Assembly (NCBI RefSeq): GCF_017355525.1
Contig: NZ_CP067395.1
Span: 4,972,501 to 5,036,500, forward strand
Length of the DNA stretch: 64,000 nt
From: Lysobacter enzymogenes
GTDB taxonomy: Bacteria > Pseudomonadota > Gammaproteobacteria > Xanthomonadales > Xanthomonadaceae
Direction of reading: 5' to 3'
Part shown: one piece after another, positions 47,465-57,002 of the stretch
Numbering within the stretch: position 1 is the stretch's first letter
How the letters are laid out: every line of letters begins with the position of its first letter
Position numbers and translations under genes: made by a program
Notes under the pieces: model-generated
Told to the model about the DNA's origin: nothing
Seen by the model: only the letters and a program-made list of their open reading frames with translations
The model's database searches: none

Positions 47465-48652
47465 ATGTCGCCGATGTCGATGCGTTGGGTCGTGGCCGTG
47501 CTGGTGTCGTTGCTGGTCGCAGGTTGCAGCAAGCCGCAGGAAGCGCCGCGCGCCGGTGAGTCCGCCGCGGCGGCGTTGGCCGCCGACGCGCCGTGGGCGC
47601 CGGTGCGCTTCTTCGCCGACGGCCAGCCCGAGGACTTGGCCGAATGGAACGTGCTGCGGGTGGCCGGCGGCCGCCTGCAGCTGAACCGCGAAGTGTTGCC
47701 TTACGAGCTCAACACCGCGTTGTTCTCCGATTACGCGCACAAGCTGCGTACGGTGTGGATGCCCAAGGGCCAGGCGGCGAACTACGATCCGGATCAGGAA
47801 TTCGATTTCCCGGTCGGCACCGTCTTCAGCAAAACCTTCTACTACCCGCGCGGCGAAGGCGAAGCGGTGCTGCGCAGCTACGACGAAGGCCCGGACCTGC
47901 GCGGCGGCGGCCTGCAGCTGAGCAAGGTGCGGCTGGTGGAAACCCGCCTGCTGCTGCGCCGCGACAGCGGCTGGGTCGCGCTGCCGTACGTGTGGAACCG
48001 CGAGCAGACGAAGGCGAAGCTGATGCGCGGCGGCGAGTTGGTGTCGCTGGAACTGGTCGCCGCCGACGGTGGCCGCGAAACCGCCGACTACGCCGTGCCC
48101 GACCAGAACCAGTGCGCCGGCTGCCACGGCACCGACATGAAATCCAAGGCGCTGCACCCGATCGGCCCGAAGGCGCGCCACCTCAATCGCGATTTCGCTT
48201 ACGACGACGGCTTGCAGAACCAGATCGCGCGCTGGACCCAGGTCGGTTACCTCAAGGGCGCGCCGGCGCCGCAGCAGGCGCCGCGCGACGCGAACTGGCA
48301 CGACCCGGCCGCGCCGCTGGAGGCGCGCGCCCGCGCCTACCTCGACATCAACTGCGGCCACTGTCACAGCCCGAAGGGCCCGGGCAATACCTCGGGCCTG
48401 TGGTTGAACGCGGCGACGCAGGAGCCGCTGCGACTGGGGCGGTGCAAGCTGCCGATCGCGGCCGGCCACGGCACCGGCGACCATCGCTACGGCGTGGTGC
48501 CGGGCAAGCCGGACGAATCGATCCTGATCCACCGCATGCGCAGCGACGATCCCTCGGTGATGATGCCCGAGCTCGGCCGCAGCGTCGTGCACGAGGAAGG
48601 CGTGCAACTGATCCGCGACTGGATCGCCGCGCAACGGGGGGAGTGCGGCTGA
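47465..48652 (+). CDS. Diheme c-type cytochrome lipoprotein (SO2930/HNE_0200 family)
   Basis: 395 residues. Lipobox LLVAGC (Cys21). Two haem-binding CxxCH motifs are present: CAGCH at about residue 217 and CGHCH at about 297. Between them lies the conserved HPIGPKARHLNRDF block, and the C-terminus has KPDESILIHRM and PELGR. It is presumably an electron-transfer or oxidase component in the periplasm. It is immediately downstream of its beta-helix partner gene and 112 nt before a TonB-receptor gene. The biological reaction of this pair is not known. Confidence 0.88.
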   Translation: MSPMSMRWVVAVLVSLLVAGCSKPQEAPRAGESAAAALAADAPWAPVRFFADGQPEDLAEWNVLRVAGGRLQLNREVLPYELNTALFSDYAHKLRTVWMPKGQAANYDPDQEFDFPVGTVFSKTFYYPRGEGEAVLRSYDEGPDLRGGGLQLSKVRLVETRLLLRRDSGWVALPYVWNREQTKAKLMRGGELVSLELVAADGGRETADYAVPDQNQCAGCHGTDMKSKALHPIGPKARHLNRDFAYDDGLQNQIARWTQVGYLKGAPAPQQAPRDANWHDPAAPLEARARAYLDINCGHCHSPKGPGNTSGLWLNAATQEPLRLGRCKLPIAAGHGTGDHRYGVVPGKPDESILIHRMRSDDPSVMMPELGRSVVHEEGVQLIRDWIAAQRGECG

Positions 48653-48764
48653 GCGGCGATCCGGCCAACGAGTGAAAGGAAACACCGAGAAAACAAGGCG
48701 CACCGGACGAACGCGCCGCTACACACCGACGAACGCAAGAACGAACGAGAGGGGAGAGCTTTCG

Positions 48765-51188
48765 ATGTCGTTGCGCAAACACCGTTTGGTCATCGCGACC
48801 CACACCGTGCTGTCCGCCCTGTGCGGCGGCGCCTTCGTCCTGGCCGCACCGGCCGCCTTCGCCCAGGAGTCCGGGCCCAAGGAACTGGACAAGATCACCG
48901 TCACCGCGCAGAGCCGCCAGCAGGAATTGCAGGACGTGCCGATCGCCCTGCAGGTGGTCACCGACAAACTCATCGACGACGTCGCCGCGCAGGACCTCGG
49001 CGATCTCGACAGCTTCGTCCCGGGCCTGGTGATCGATAGCCTGCAGCCGACCCAGCCGGGCTTCGAGCTGCGCGGCATCAGCACCGACGACTTCGGCATC
49101 GGCACCGACCCGGCCGTGGGCGTGTACGTCGACGGCGTCTACGCCGGCCGCGGCGGGGGCGTGCTGCTGCCGTTCACCGACGTCGAACGCATCGAGGTGC
49201 TCAAGGGCCCGCAAGGCACGCTGTTCGGCCGCAACACCGCGGCCGGCGCGATCTCGATCATCACCCGCAAGCCCGACACCGCCGCGACCCAGGTCAAGAC
49301 CAAGCTACGCATCGGCAACTACGGCAAGCAGTACGTCGACGGCATGCTGAACCTGCCGGTCAGCGAGGATTCGGCGTTCCGCTTCAACGCCCTGGTCAAC
49401 CACGCCGACGGCTGGATCCAGGACGCCGAAACCGGCCGCGACCTCAACCCGGAAAACAACTGGGCGACCCGCGCCGCGTTCAAGACCCGCTTCGGCGAAC
49501 GCACCAGCGCGCTGATCAGCTGGGACCACGAAAGCCTCGACCAGCTCGGCCAGGCCACCACCGGCATCGTCGCGCTGCCGCCGGCGCCGGGGCTGCCGCC
49601 GCTGCCGGTCGACGAACGCGCGTATCTGGATCCGCGCAAGATCGCCACCGTCAGCGACGCCGAAGGCAACGAGGAATCGCGCCGCTTCGACGGCGTGACC
49701 CTGATCGTCGACCACGGCACCGACTGGGGCGGCTTCACCTCGACCACGTCATGGCGCGACTACGACTCGGTCAACCGGGTCGAGGAAGACGGCACCAACC
49801 GCCGCTATCTCTACGTCGACTCGACCAACACCGAGAGCAACCGCAGCTTCTACCAGGAGTTCAAGTTCAGCGGCAGCACCGACAAGCTCGACTGGGTCGC
49901 CGGCGCCAGCTACTTCGACGAACGCGCGCGCCAGACCAGCGAAGTCAATGCGATGACCGATTCGGTCGACACCATCGTGCACAACCTCGGCATGGCGCCG
50001 ACGCCGAACGGCTATCTGTTCGGCTATGTCGACAGCCAGCTCGAAGCGCTCGGGATTCCGATCCGCCTGCTCGGCCACCGCTGGAACGAGACCTTCCGCA
50101 ACACCCTCGACACCAAGGCCTACGCGGTGTTCGGCGACGTGATCTGGCACGTCAACGACAAGCTCAACCTGACCGTCGGCCTGCGCTACACCCGCGACGA
50201 GAAGAAGTTCAGCTGGCTCAACACGCCGCGCTCGGCGCCGGAGCTCGACGCCGCGCTCGACCAGCTCGACAAGCTCGGCTTCTTCGCCCTGGCCGGCATC
50301 CCGCGCGACTTCTTCGTCTTCGACGTGGCCTTCATCGACCCGCCGGCGATGATGAACAAAGGCGTGCTGCGGCGCACCTCGAACAGTTGGAGCGACCTGA
50401 GCCCGCGCTTCGTCGTCGACTACCACGTCAACGACGAGACCATGCTGTTCGCCTCGCTGGCCAAGGGTTACAAGGCCGGCGGCTTCAACTCGCTGCAGAT
50501 CGGCAGCAGCTTCGAGAACGAGGACGTCTGGAACTTCGAGACCGGCATCAAGACCTCGTTCCCGCAGCAGCGCATCCAGCTCAACGCCTCGCTGTTCTAC
50601 TACGTCTACGACAACCGCCAGGCGGTGCGGCTGGACAGCAGCACCGACATCCCGCGCTTCGTCATCGACACCTCGGACCTGGAAGCCTACGGCCTGGACT
50701 TCGACATGCGCTGGCAGGCCACCGACAACTTCGGCCTCGACTTCAACGCCAGCTTCATCGATTCCACCTACAAGAACTACGTCACCTCCGACGGCATCGA
50801 CGCCAGCGGCGATCCGACCGGCCTGCCGTACTGGTCCGCGGCCGGCGGCCTGTACTACCGCATCCCGATGGAGGCCAACGGCGACATCAACGTCTCGCTG
50901 CGCCATTCCTATCGCGGCAAGGTGCGTTGCAGCGAGGAGTCGCGGGCGCAGAACCGCTGCGGCGTGAGCCCGGCGCTGGACCTGGGCGAAGCGCAGAACC
51001 GCACCGACCTGCGCATCGCCTGGACCTCGCCGCAGGACCGCTGGGGCCTGGCGGTGTACGGCAACAACCTGTTCGACAACCAGTACGTCAATTCGCTCGG
51101 CACGTACGGTAAGAACGTGCTCGGCACGGTCGGCGCGCGCCTGACCGAGCCGCGCACGTACGGGGTGGAGTTCATGGCGAAGTATTGA
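48765..51188 (+). CDS. TonB-dependent outer-membrane receptor
   Basis: 807 residues from ATG 48765, preceded by SD GAGGGGAG. Signal peptide to about residue 35 (AAPAAFAQE). The TonB box-like region ELDKITVTAQ is followed by the plug domain (QQELQDVPIALQVV ... FGRNTAAGAISIITRKP) and a 22-strand barrel ending YGVEFMAKY with a terminal aromatic. The plug type (DVPIALQVV) is that of receptors for diverse substrates in sphingomonads and xanthomonads rather than classical siderophore receptors. Its position after the beta-helix and diheme genes suggests a shared substrate. Confidence 0.93.
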   Translation: MSLRKHRLVIATHTVLSALCGGAFVLAAPAAFAQESGPKELDKITVTAQSRQQELQDVPIALQVVTDKLIDDVAAQDLGDLDSFVPGLVIDSLQPTQPGFELRGISTDDFGIGTDPAVGVYVDGVYAGRGGGVLLPFTDVERIEVLKGPQGTLFGRNTAAGAISIITRKPDTAATQVKTKLRIGNYGKQYVDGMLNLPVSEDSAFRFNALVNHADGWIQDAETGRDLNPENNWATRAAFKTRFGERTSALISWDHESLDQLGQATTGIVALPPAPGLPPLPVDERAYLDPRKIATVSDAEGNEESRRFDGVTLIVDHGTDWGGFTSTTSWRDYDSVNRVEEDGTNRRYLYVDSTNTESNRSFYQEFKFSGSTDKLDWVAGASYFDERARQTSEVNAMTDSVDTIVHNLGMAPTPNGYLFGYVDSQLEALGIPIRLLGHRWNETFRNTLDTKAYAVFGDVIWHVNDKLNLTVGLRYTRDEKKFSWLNTPRSAPELDAALDQLDKLGFFALAGIPRDFFVFDVAFIDPPAMMNKGVLRRTSNSWSDLSPRFVVDYHVNDETMLFASLAKGYKAGGFNSLQIGSSFENEDVWNFETGIKTSFPQQRIQLNASLFYYVYDNRQAVRLDSSTDIPRFVIDTSDLEAYGLDFDMRWQATDNFGLDFNASFIDSTYKNYVTSDGIDASGDPTGLPYWSAAGGLYYRIPMEANGDINVSLRHSYRGKVRCSEESRAQNRCGVSPALDLGEAQNRTDLRIAWTSPQDRWGLAVYGNNLFDNQYVNSLGTYGKNVLGTVGARLTEPRTYGVEFMAKY

Positions 51189-51275
51189 GCGCTGCGATAA
51201 CGTCGGCGGTGCGTGCGAGGCGCGCGCCGCCGGCGGGACCGCCGGACGCTGCCGATCGATAAGGAAGTCGAAGCC

Positions 51276-51527
51276 ATGAAGCTGTGGATCGCCCAGGCCG
51301 CCATCGTCGTCTGCCTGTCGGCGCTGGTCGTGGCGGCGGCCAGCCGGACCGCGCTGGCGACGGAAACGTGGTTGTACGCCGGCACCGCGATCGCGGCCGC
51401 AGTGTCGCTGCTGGTCTCGCGGCGGCAAGGCTGGCGATGGGGCGCCGCCGCGGCGTTGGCGTCGGGCGTCGCCGGCCTGACCTTGCTGACGACGCTGGGA
51501 TTGGTGCTGAATCTGCTGGGTTCCTGA
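51276..51527 (+). CDS. Small membrane protein, unknown
   Basis: 83 residues from ATG 51276, preceded by AAGGAAG. Three hydrophobic segments (LWIAQAAIVVCLSALVVAAA, TWLYAGTAIAAAVSLLV, ALASGVAGLTLLTTLGLVL) predict an inner-membrane protein. It is not recognised. It lies between the TonB receptor and recG, in the same direction. Confidence 0.65.
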   Translation: MKLWIAQAAIVVCLSALVVAAASRTALATETWLYAGTAIAAAVSLLVSRRQGWRWGAAAALASGVAGLTLLTTLGLVLNLLGS

Positions 51528-51605
51528 CGACGCCGCAGCGCCGCGCGGCGCGGACGCCGCCGCGTCGGGGTTTTGGTTTGCGCGCGTTGTCGGCATCCTT
51601 AGCGC

Positions 51606-53723
51606 ATGGCAAGACACCCGCACGGCCCCGCCGTCGACCTCGAAACCCAACCGCTGCCGCGCATGCCCGGGGTCGGGCCGCGCGTGGCCGAAAAGCTCGC
51701 GGCGCGCGGGCTGCTGACGCTGCAGGATTTCTGGCTGCAACTGCCGCGCCAGTACGAAGACCGGACCCAGCTCACCGCGATCGGCCAGCTGCGCCCCGGC
51801 GTGCCGGCGCAGGTCGAAGGGCGGGTCGAAGCGGTCGAGCGCGGTTTCCGCTATCGGCCGATGCTGCGCGTCGCGGTCGGCGACGACTCGCGCGGCAACG
51901 TGGTGCTGCGCTTCTTCCATTTCCGCGCCGCCCAGGTCGCGCAGTTCCAGGTCGGCGCGCGGGTGCGGCTGTACGGCACGCCCAAGCCCGGCCAGAACGG
52001 GCTGGAGATCGTGCATCCCAGCTACCGCATCCTCGGCGACGACGCCGAGGTCGAACTCGGGCAGTCGCTGGATCCGGTGTATCCGGCCGTCGAAGGCATC
52101 GGCCCGGCGATGCTGCGCAAGCTGATCGGCTACGCGCTCGACCGCCTGCCCGACGAAGCCTCGCTGGAACTGCTGCCGGACGAACTGCGCCGACGTCTGC
52201 AACTGCCGACCCTGCGCGCCGCGCTGCTGACCGTGCACCGCCCGCCGGCCGACGCCGACGTGGCCGCGCTGATCGACGGCCGCCATCCGGCGCAGCGGCG
52301 GCTGGCGCTGGAAGAACTGCTCGCGCATCACCTGAGCCTGCGCCGCCAGCGCATCAGCCAGCAGGCGCACAAGGCGCGGCCGCTGAAGCAGACCGCGCTG
52401 GCCGAGAAGCTGCGCAAGTCGCTGCCGTTCAAGCTCACCGGCGCGCAGCGGCGGGTGTTCGACGAGATCCGCGCCGACCTCGCCAAGCCCTCGCCGATGC
52501 TGCGGCTGGTGCAGGGCGACGTCGGCAGCGGCAAGACCGTGGTCGCCGCGCTGGCGGCGATGCTGGCGGTGCAGCACGGCCGCCAGGCCGCGCTGATGGC
52601 GCCGACCGAACTGTTGGCCGAGCAGCACCTCAACAACCTGCGCAAGTGGCTGGAGCCGCTGGACATCCGGGTCGCGTGGCTGGCCGGCAAAGTCACCGGC
52701 AAGGCCCGCAAGCAGGCGCTGGAGCAGGTCGCCGACGGCAGCGCCCAGGTCGTGGTCGGCACCCACGCGCTGATGCAGGAAGGCGTGGCGTTTCACGACC
52801 TCGCCCTGGCCATCGTCGACGAACAGCACCGCTTCGGCGTGCACCAGCGTCTGGCGCTGCGCGACAAGGGCGCCGGCGGCGCGGTCGGGGAGGATGCGAT
52901 CGTGCCGCACCAGTTGGTGATGACCGCCACGCCGATCCCGCGCACCCTCGCGATGACCGCCTACGCCGACCTCGACGTGTCGGCGATCGACGAACTGCCG
53001 CCGGGGCGCACGCCGGTGCAGACCGTCGCGCTCAGCGAGGAGCGCCGGCCCGAGCTGGTCCAGCGTATCCGCACCGCCTGCGCCGAGGGCCGCCAGGCCT
53101 ATTGGGTCTGCACGCTGATCGACGAGTCCGACGAAGTCGCCGCGCAGGCCGCGCAGAGCACGTTCGAAGACCTGTCGAAGCAGCTCGCGCCGCTGCGCGT
53201 CGGGCTGGTGCACGGGCGCATGAAGGCCAAGGAAAAGCAGGAAACGATGCGCGCGTTCAAGGACGGCGAACTCGATCTGTTGGTCGCGACCACGGTGATC
53301 GAAGTCGGCGTCGACGTGCCCAACGCGTCGCTGATGATCATCGAGAACGCCGAGCGCCTGGGCCTGGCCCAGTTGCATCAGCTGCGCGGCCGGGTCGGCC
53401 GCGGCAGCGCGGCGTCGAGTTGCGTGCTGCTGTATCGCGCGCCGTTGTCGGGGCTGGCGCGGCAGCGCCTGGAGACGATGCGGCAGACCCACGACGGTTT
53501 CGTGATCGCGCAAAAAGACCTGGAATTGCGCGGCCCCGGCGAATTGCTCGGGACCCGCCAGACCGGCCTGGCCGGCTTCCGCGTCGCCGATCTCGGCCGC
53601 GACGCCGACCTGCTGCCGCTGGTGCAGGAACTCGGCGAACGCCTGTTGACGCAATCGCCGCAACTGGCCGAGCGCATCGTCTCGCGCTGGGTCGGCGGTG
53701 CGGCGCGGTACGCGTCGGCGTAA
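51606..53723 (+). CDS. recG: ATP-dependent DNA helicase RecG
   Basis: 705 residues. It reverses stalled forks and branch-migrates Holliday junctions. The N-terminal wedge domain (about 60-160, GRVEAVERGFRYRPML) binds forks. Helicase motif I GDVGSGKT (about 304), DEQH motif II (about 405), MTATPIPRTLAM and the C-terminal QLRGRVGRG and TRQTGL TRG-type motifs follow. Start ATG 51606. Typical length. Confidence 0.97.
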   Translation: MARHPHGPAVDLETQPLPRMPGVGPRVAEKLAARGLLTLQDFWLQLPRQYEDRTQLTAIGQLRPGVPAQVEGRVEAVERGFRYRPMLRVAVGDDSRGNVVLRFFHFRAAQVAQFQVGARVRLYGTPKPGQNGLEIVHPSYRILGDDAEVELGQSLDPVYPAVEGIGPAMLRKLIGYALDRLPDEASLELLPDELRRRLQLPTLRAALLTVHRPPADADVAALIDGRHPAQRRLALEELLAHHLSLRRQRISQQAHKARPLKQTALAEKLRKSLPFKLTGAQRRVFDEIRADLAKPSPMLRLVQGDVGSGKTVVAALAAMLAVQHGRQAALMAPTELLAEQHLNNLRKWLEPLDIRVAWLAGKVTGKARKQALEQVADGSAQVVVGTHALMQEGVAFHDLALAIVDEQHRFGVHQRLALRDKGAGGAVGEDAIVPHQLVMTATPIPRTLAMTAYADLDVSAIDELPPGRTPVQTVALSEERRPELVQRIRTACAEGRQAYWVCTLIDESDEVAAQAAQSTFEDLSKQLAPLRVGLVHGRMKAKEKQETMRAFKDGELDLLVATTVIEVGVDVPNASLMIIENAERLGLAQLHQLRGRVGRGSAASSCVLLYRAPLSGLARQRLETMRQTHDGFVIAQKDLELRGPGELLGTRQTGLAGFRVADLGRDADLLPLVQELGERLLTQSPQLAERIVSRWVGGAARYASA

Positions 53724-53770
53724 AGGCTTGCATCGAGGCAACGGCTTGCGTCGGCGCGAAAGCGCGCGCC

Positions 53771-53806
53771 GATGCGAGTGCCGACGCGAGTGCCGATGCG
53801 AGTGCC
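53771..53806. repeat. Three tandem 12-bp repeats downstream of recG
   Basis: GATGCGAGTGCC, GACGCGAGTGCC, GATGCGAGTGCC in tandem, 47 nt past the recG stop and 32 nt before the thioesterase stop. No open frame supported. Possibly slippage-derived. Confidence 0.85.
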
Positions 53807-53837
53807 CGCTCCGGCGCGAACGCCGCCGCGGCGCGGC

Positions 53838-54602
53838 TCAGGCGACGACGCGGTCGCTGCCGACGAAGCGCGCCAGCGCCGCGTTGACCCGCTCCAGCAC
53901 CTGCGCGCGGCTGTGTTCGACGAAGAAATGCCCGCCGGGAATCCAGTGGATCTCGCACGCGCCGCCGGCGACTTCGCGCCAGCCTTCCACCGCGGCTTCG
54001 CCGACTTCGTGGTCCTCGGTGCCGGCCAGCACCACGAGCGGGCAGGGCAGCGCGACCGGCGTCGCGCGGTATTCGGCGGCGATCTTGAAGTCGGCGCGCA
54101 GCAGCGGGATCAGGAACTGGACCAACTCGCGGTTGTTGAGCACTTCTTCGGGCGTGCCGTTGAGCTCGCGCAGTTTGGCGATGAACTGCGCTTCCGGCAG
54201 GTCGTGGGCGGACTCGCGGGTGGCCGGAAAATGCGGCGCGCGGCTGCCCGAAGCGATCAGCAGGCGCGGCGACGGCAGGCCGAAACCGGCGGCGCGGCGG
54301 GCGAATTCGTAAGCCACGCGGCTGCCGAGGCTGTGGCCGAACAGGACGTAGGGCTTGTCGGACAGTTCGCGGAAGGCCGCGGCCAATCCGGCGACCAGCG
54401 CGTCCATGTCGGTGTGCGCCAGTTCGAGGATGCGCGAGGCGCGGCCCGGCGGCTGCACCGCGGCCAGTTCGACCCCGGCCGGCAGTTGCGCCGCCCAGGG
54501 CACGTAGGTCGCGGCGGAACCGCCGGCGTACGGCAGGCATACCAGCCGCAACGCCGCGGACGGCCGCGGCAACGGACGGACGAACCATTTGCTGGCGCTC
54601 AA
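53838..54602 (-). CDS. Type II thioesterase (GrsT/external TE family)
   Basis: 254 residues from TTG 54602, chosen because GGAG lies 8 nt upstream and no ATG is near. Alpha/beta hydrolase: LPYAGGSAATYVPW near the N-terminus, nucleophile S91 in FGHSLGSR, D197 in AGTEDHE and H225 in PGGHFFVE. Such enzymes remove misprimed acyl groups from carrier proteins of nonribosomal peptide or polyketide synthases. No NRPS or PKS gene is in the window, so it must serve a distant cluster or another carrier protein. Confidence 0.88.
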   Translation of the reverse strand: MSASKWFVRPLPRPSAALRLVCLPYAGGSAATYVPWAAQLPAGVELAAVQPPGRASRILELAHTDMDALVAGLAAAFRELSDKPYVLFGHSLGSRVAYEFARRAAGFGLPSPRLLIASGSRAPHFPATRESAHDLPEAQFIAKLRELNGTPEEVLNNRELVQFLIPLLRADFKIAAEYRATPVALPCPLVVLAGTEDHEVGEAAVEGWREVAGGACEIHWIPGGHFFVEHSRAQVLERVNAALARFVGSDRVVA

Positions 54603-54933
54603 GCGACACTCCAATCGTCGGTGATGGCGGGCCGGCGCCATGCGCGCGGCGCGGCGCGCCAGCGGGCGTAGCGAGTTCCGGCGTTCGCCCGGATCGTGCG
54701 GTTCGCGGCGCGCGCCCGTGCCGGCCGCGCGCATCGCGTTCGAGTCCGGATAGTAAACCGCCCGGGTTGCCGCCGATGCGACGCGGCCGGCATCGCGGCG
54801 AGCAGGCCGGCGCCGGCGCGTCGCCGCGGCTGTGTGCCGGCCGTGTCGGCTGCCCCGCCGGCGCCGCCGCAGGCTCCCACAACCGCCATTTTTTTGGCAT
54901 ATAGTGTCCCGCCCGCTGGAGATTCGGCCCCGG
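54603..54933. other. Divergent intergenic region, thioesterase/DUF4166
   Basis: 331 bases. A -10-like TATAGT (54900-54905) lies about 28 nt upstream of the DUF4166 ATG, consistent with a promoter for that gene. The T-rich CATTTTTTTGGC just before it is unusual in this GC-rich DNA. No other feature was recognised. Confidence 0.5.
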
Positions 54934-55581
54934 ATGCCGGGATTTCCCCACAACGCGGCGATCGATTGGTTCGGCCCCGACTTCGCGCGGCTGCACCCGT
55001 TGCTGCAGGCATTGCACCGCCACGGCGGCGCCCTGGCCGGCGAGATCGAACTGCGCACCGGCTCCGGCCTGGCCGGCGTCCTCGGCCGCCGCCTCGCCCG
55101 GCGCCTGGGCATTCCCACCGACCGCGCGCGCCGCGGTTTCCGCGTCGACATCGTCCACGAGCCCGGCCGCATGCTGTGGCTGCGCCGCTTCGACGACGGC
55201 AGCGAACTGCGTTCGGTGTTCGAACCGGTCGGCCGCTACCCCGACGGGCATTGGCTCGAAGCCACCGGCCCGGTGCGCATGCGCCTGGGCGTGGACCTCG
55301 ACGGCGGCGGCTGGCGCTGGCGCTTGCTCGGCCTGAGCGCGCGCGGCCTGCCGCTGCCGCGCTTTTTGTTTCCGCGCACCGATGCGTACAAGCGCATCGA
55401 ATCCATCGACGGCGAAGCGCGCTATCGCTTCGCCGTGGCGTTTTCCTGGTTTCCCTTCGGCGAACTGCTGCGCTACCAAGGCGCACTGCACGCCGTCCCG
55501 GCCGTTACGGCCTCAGCGGCCGATCCGGCCGGCGCAGCGGATGCCGCTGCGCAACGTTGCGCACAACGAGTGATTTCATGA
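54934..55581 (+). CDS. DUF4166 domain-containing protein
   Basis: 215 residues from ATG 54934 (GTG 54904 possible but overlaps the putative -10). The family pattern is visible: [47 protein letters not shown] and a C-terminal [21 protein letters not shown]. Function unknown; members are probably beta-rich. It overlaps the nucleoside hydrolase gene by ATGA, so the two are co-translated. Confidence 0.82.
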   Translation: MPGFPHNAAIDWFGPDFARLHPLLQALHRHGGALAGEIELRTGSGLAGVLGRRLARRLGIPTDRARRGFRVDIVHEPGRMLWLRRFDDGSELRSVFEPVGRYPDGHWLEATGPVRMRLGVDLDGGGWRWRLLGLSARGLPLPRFLFPRTDAYKRIESIDGEARYRFAVAFSWFPFGELLRYQGALHAVPAVTASAADPAGAADAAAQRCAQRVIS

Positions 55582-56513
55582 CCGATCGCATTCCCCTGCT
55601 CATCGACACCGACCCCGGCGTGGACGACGCCCTGGCGTTGCTGATGGCGTTCAACGACCCGCGCCACCGCATCGTCGGCCTGACCATCGCCGCCGGCAAC
55701 GTCGGCCTCAAGCACACCGTGGCCAACGCGCTGAAGCTGTGCGAAGTGGCGGGCCAGGACATTCCGGTGTTCGCCGGCGCCGACGCGCCGCTGCTGCATC
55801 CCTCGCCCGACGCCGGCTACGTGCACGGCCAGGACGGTTTCGGCGATGTCGGCTACGAGGCCGCCAAGCGCGCAGTCGAAGCCGAGCACGCGGCGCTGGC
55901 GATCATCCGCCTGTCGCACGAACACGCCGGCAAATTGTTGCTGGTCGCGCTCGGTCCGCTGACCAACGTCGCGCTCGCGCTCAAGCTCGATCCGACCCTG
56001 CCGCAGCGCATCGCGCGCCTGGTGGTGATGGGCGGCGCGGTGACCTGCCAGGGCAACATCACGCCGGCGGCGGAGTTCAACATCTACTTCGATCCGGAAG
56101 CCGCGCACATCGTGTTCGAAGCGTTCGAACATATCGACCTGGCCGACTGGGAGGCGGTGATCGCGCACGGCCTGCACCACGATCGCGTGGTCGGCTGGCT
56201 CGCCGCCGGTTCCGAGCGCGGCCGTTTCTACGAGCGCATTTCCGAGAAGACCCGCTTGTGGTCGATCGACCGCCGCGGCGACGAATGGCATGCCGCCGAC
56301 GCGCTGGCGATGGCGTACGCGCTCGAACCCGACGGCGCGCTCGACGTGCAGGACCGGCCTGTGTCGATCGAACTGGAAGGCACCCACAGCCGCGGCGCGA
56401 CCGTCGTCGACTGGCGTCGGCAGGAAGGGCGGCCGGATGGGGTGTCGATCCTGATGAAATACGATCAGGCCCGGTTCGAGCGCCTGATCGCTGCGGCGCT
56501 GGCGGCCGGCTGA
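55578..56513 (+). CDS. Inosine/uridine-preferring nucleoside hydrolase family
   Basis: 311 residues. It cleaves the N-glycosidic bond of ribonucleosides in purine/pyrimidine salvage. The calcium-binding aspartate cluster [12 protein letters not shown] (D10, D12, D16, D17) is followed by AAGNVGL and VVMGGA, and a late [11 protein letters not shown] gives the His and Asp ligands. ATG 55578 overlaps the DUF4166 stop. Base specificity cannot be decided by eye. Confidence 0.92.
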   Translation: MTDRIPLLIDTDPGVDDALALLMAFNDPRHRIVGLTIAAGNVGLKHTVANALKLCEVAGQDIPVFAGADAPLLHPSPDAGYVHGQDGFGDVGYEAAKRAVEAEHAALAIIRLSHEHAGKLLLVALGPLTNVALALKLDPTLPQRIARLVVMGGAVTCQGNITPAAEFNIYFDPEAAHIVFEAFEHIDLADWEAVIAHGLHHDRVVGWLAAGSERGRFYERISEKTRLWSIDRRGDEWHAADALAMAYALEPDGALDVQDRPVSIELEGTHSRGATVVDWRRQEGRPDGVSILMKYDQARFERLIAAALAAG

Positions 56514-56609
56514 GCCTGCGCGGGCCGCGCCTCGTCCCGCTGCGGGCGGGGCGCCGGCCCCTGCGGGTTCTCAAGCTGGCCTGCGATGAATTCCTTTCGC
56601 TGCATGGAC

Positions 56610-56639
56610 TTGCGCTACCCCGGGAGGGGTGGCTATACT
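56610..56639 (+). promoter_or_regulatory. Sigma-70 promoter of rpmE2
   Basis: TTGCGC (56610-56615), an 18-bp spacer, TATACT (56634-56639). The ATG of rpmE2 is 35 nt further on, giving a short leader. The spacer holds an imperfect palindrome (CCCCGGGAGGGG) that could be an operator. Confidence 0.7.
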
Positions 56640-56674
56640 GCCCGACTTTCCCGCACACCTTAAGGTTGAGTGCC

Positions 56675-56917
56675 ATGAAGGCAGGCATCCATCCCGAATA
56701 CCGCGACGTCGTGTTCCAGGACGTCACCACCGATTTCCAGATCCTGACCCGTTCGACCCTGTCGAGCAAGGAAACGATCAAGCTCGACGGTGCTGAGTAT
56801 CCGCTGATCAAGGTCGACATCTCGTCGGCTTCGCACCCGTTCTATACGGGCAAGCACAAGATCATGGACACCAGCGGCCGCGTCGACAAGTTCCGCAAGC
56901 GTTACGGCGCGAAGTAA
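56675..56917 (+). CDS. rpmE2: 50S ribosomal protein L31 type B (zinc-free)
   Basis: 80 residues, start [20 protein letters not shown]. The protein contains no cysteine, so it is the zinc-independent paralogue that in other bacteria replaces the zinc-binding L31 under zinc limitation. SD is weak (TAAGG); promoter at 56610. A terminator follows at 56977. Confidence 0.95.
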   Translation: MKAGIHPEYRDVVFQDVTTDFQILTRSTLSSKETIKLDGAEYPLIKVDISSASHPFYTGKHKIMDTSGRVDKFRKRYGAK

Positions 56918-56976
56918 CAACGCGTCGAGCCGGAGCGATCCGGCCGGAGTTCGTCGCTGCACATCGCTGTACGCAC

Positions 56977-57002
56977 AACGGCTGCCCGCAAGGGCGGCCG
57001 TT
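56977..57002 (+). terminator. Terminator of rpmE2
   Basis: Stem AACGGCTGCCC with GGGCGGCCGTT (one G-T wobble), loop GCAA, tail TTGCGTTTG. About 60 nt after the stop codon. Confidence 0.85.

Noticed and set aside
49749..53741. 1330-residue minus-strand frame across the TonB receptor and recG
   Set aside because: A shadow of two well-recognised plus-strand genes; composition is His/Arg/Gln/Val-rich without motifs.
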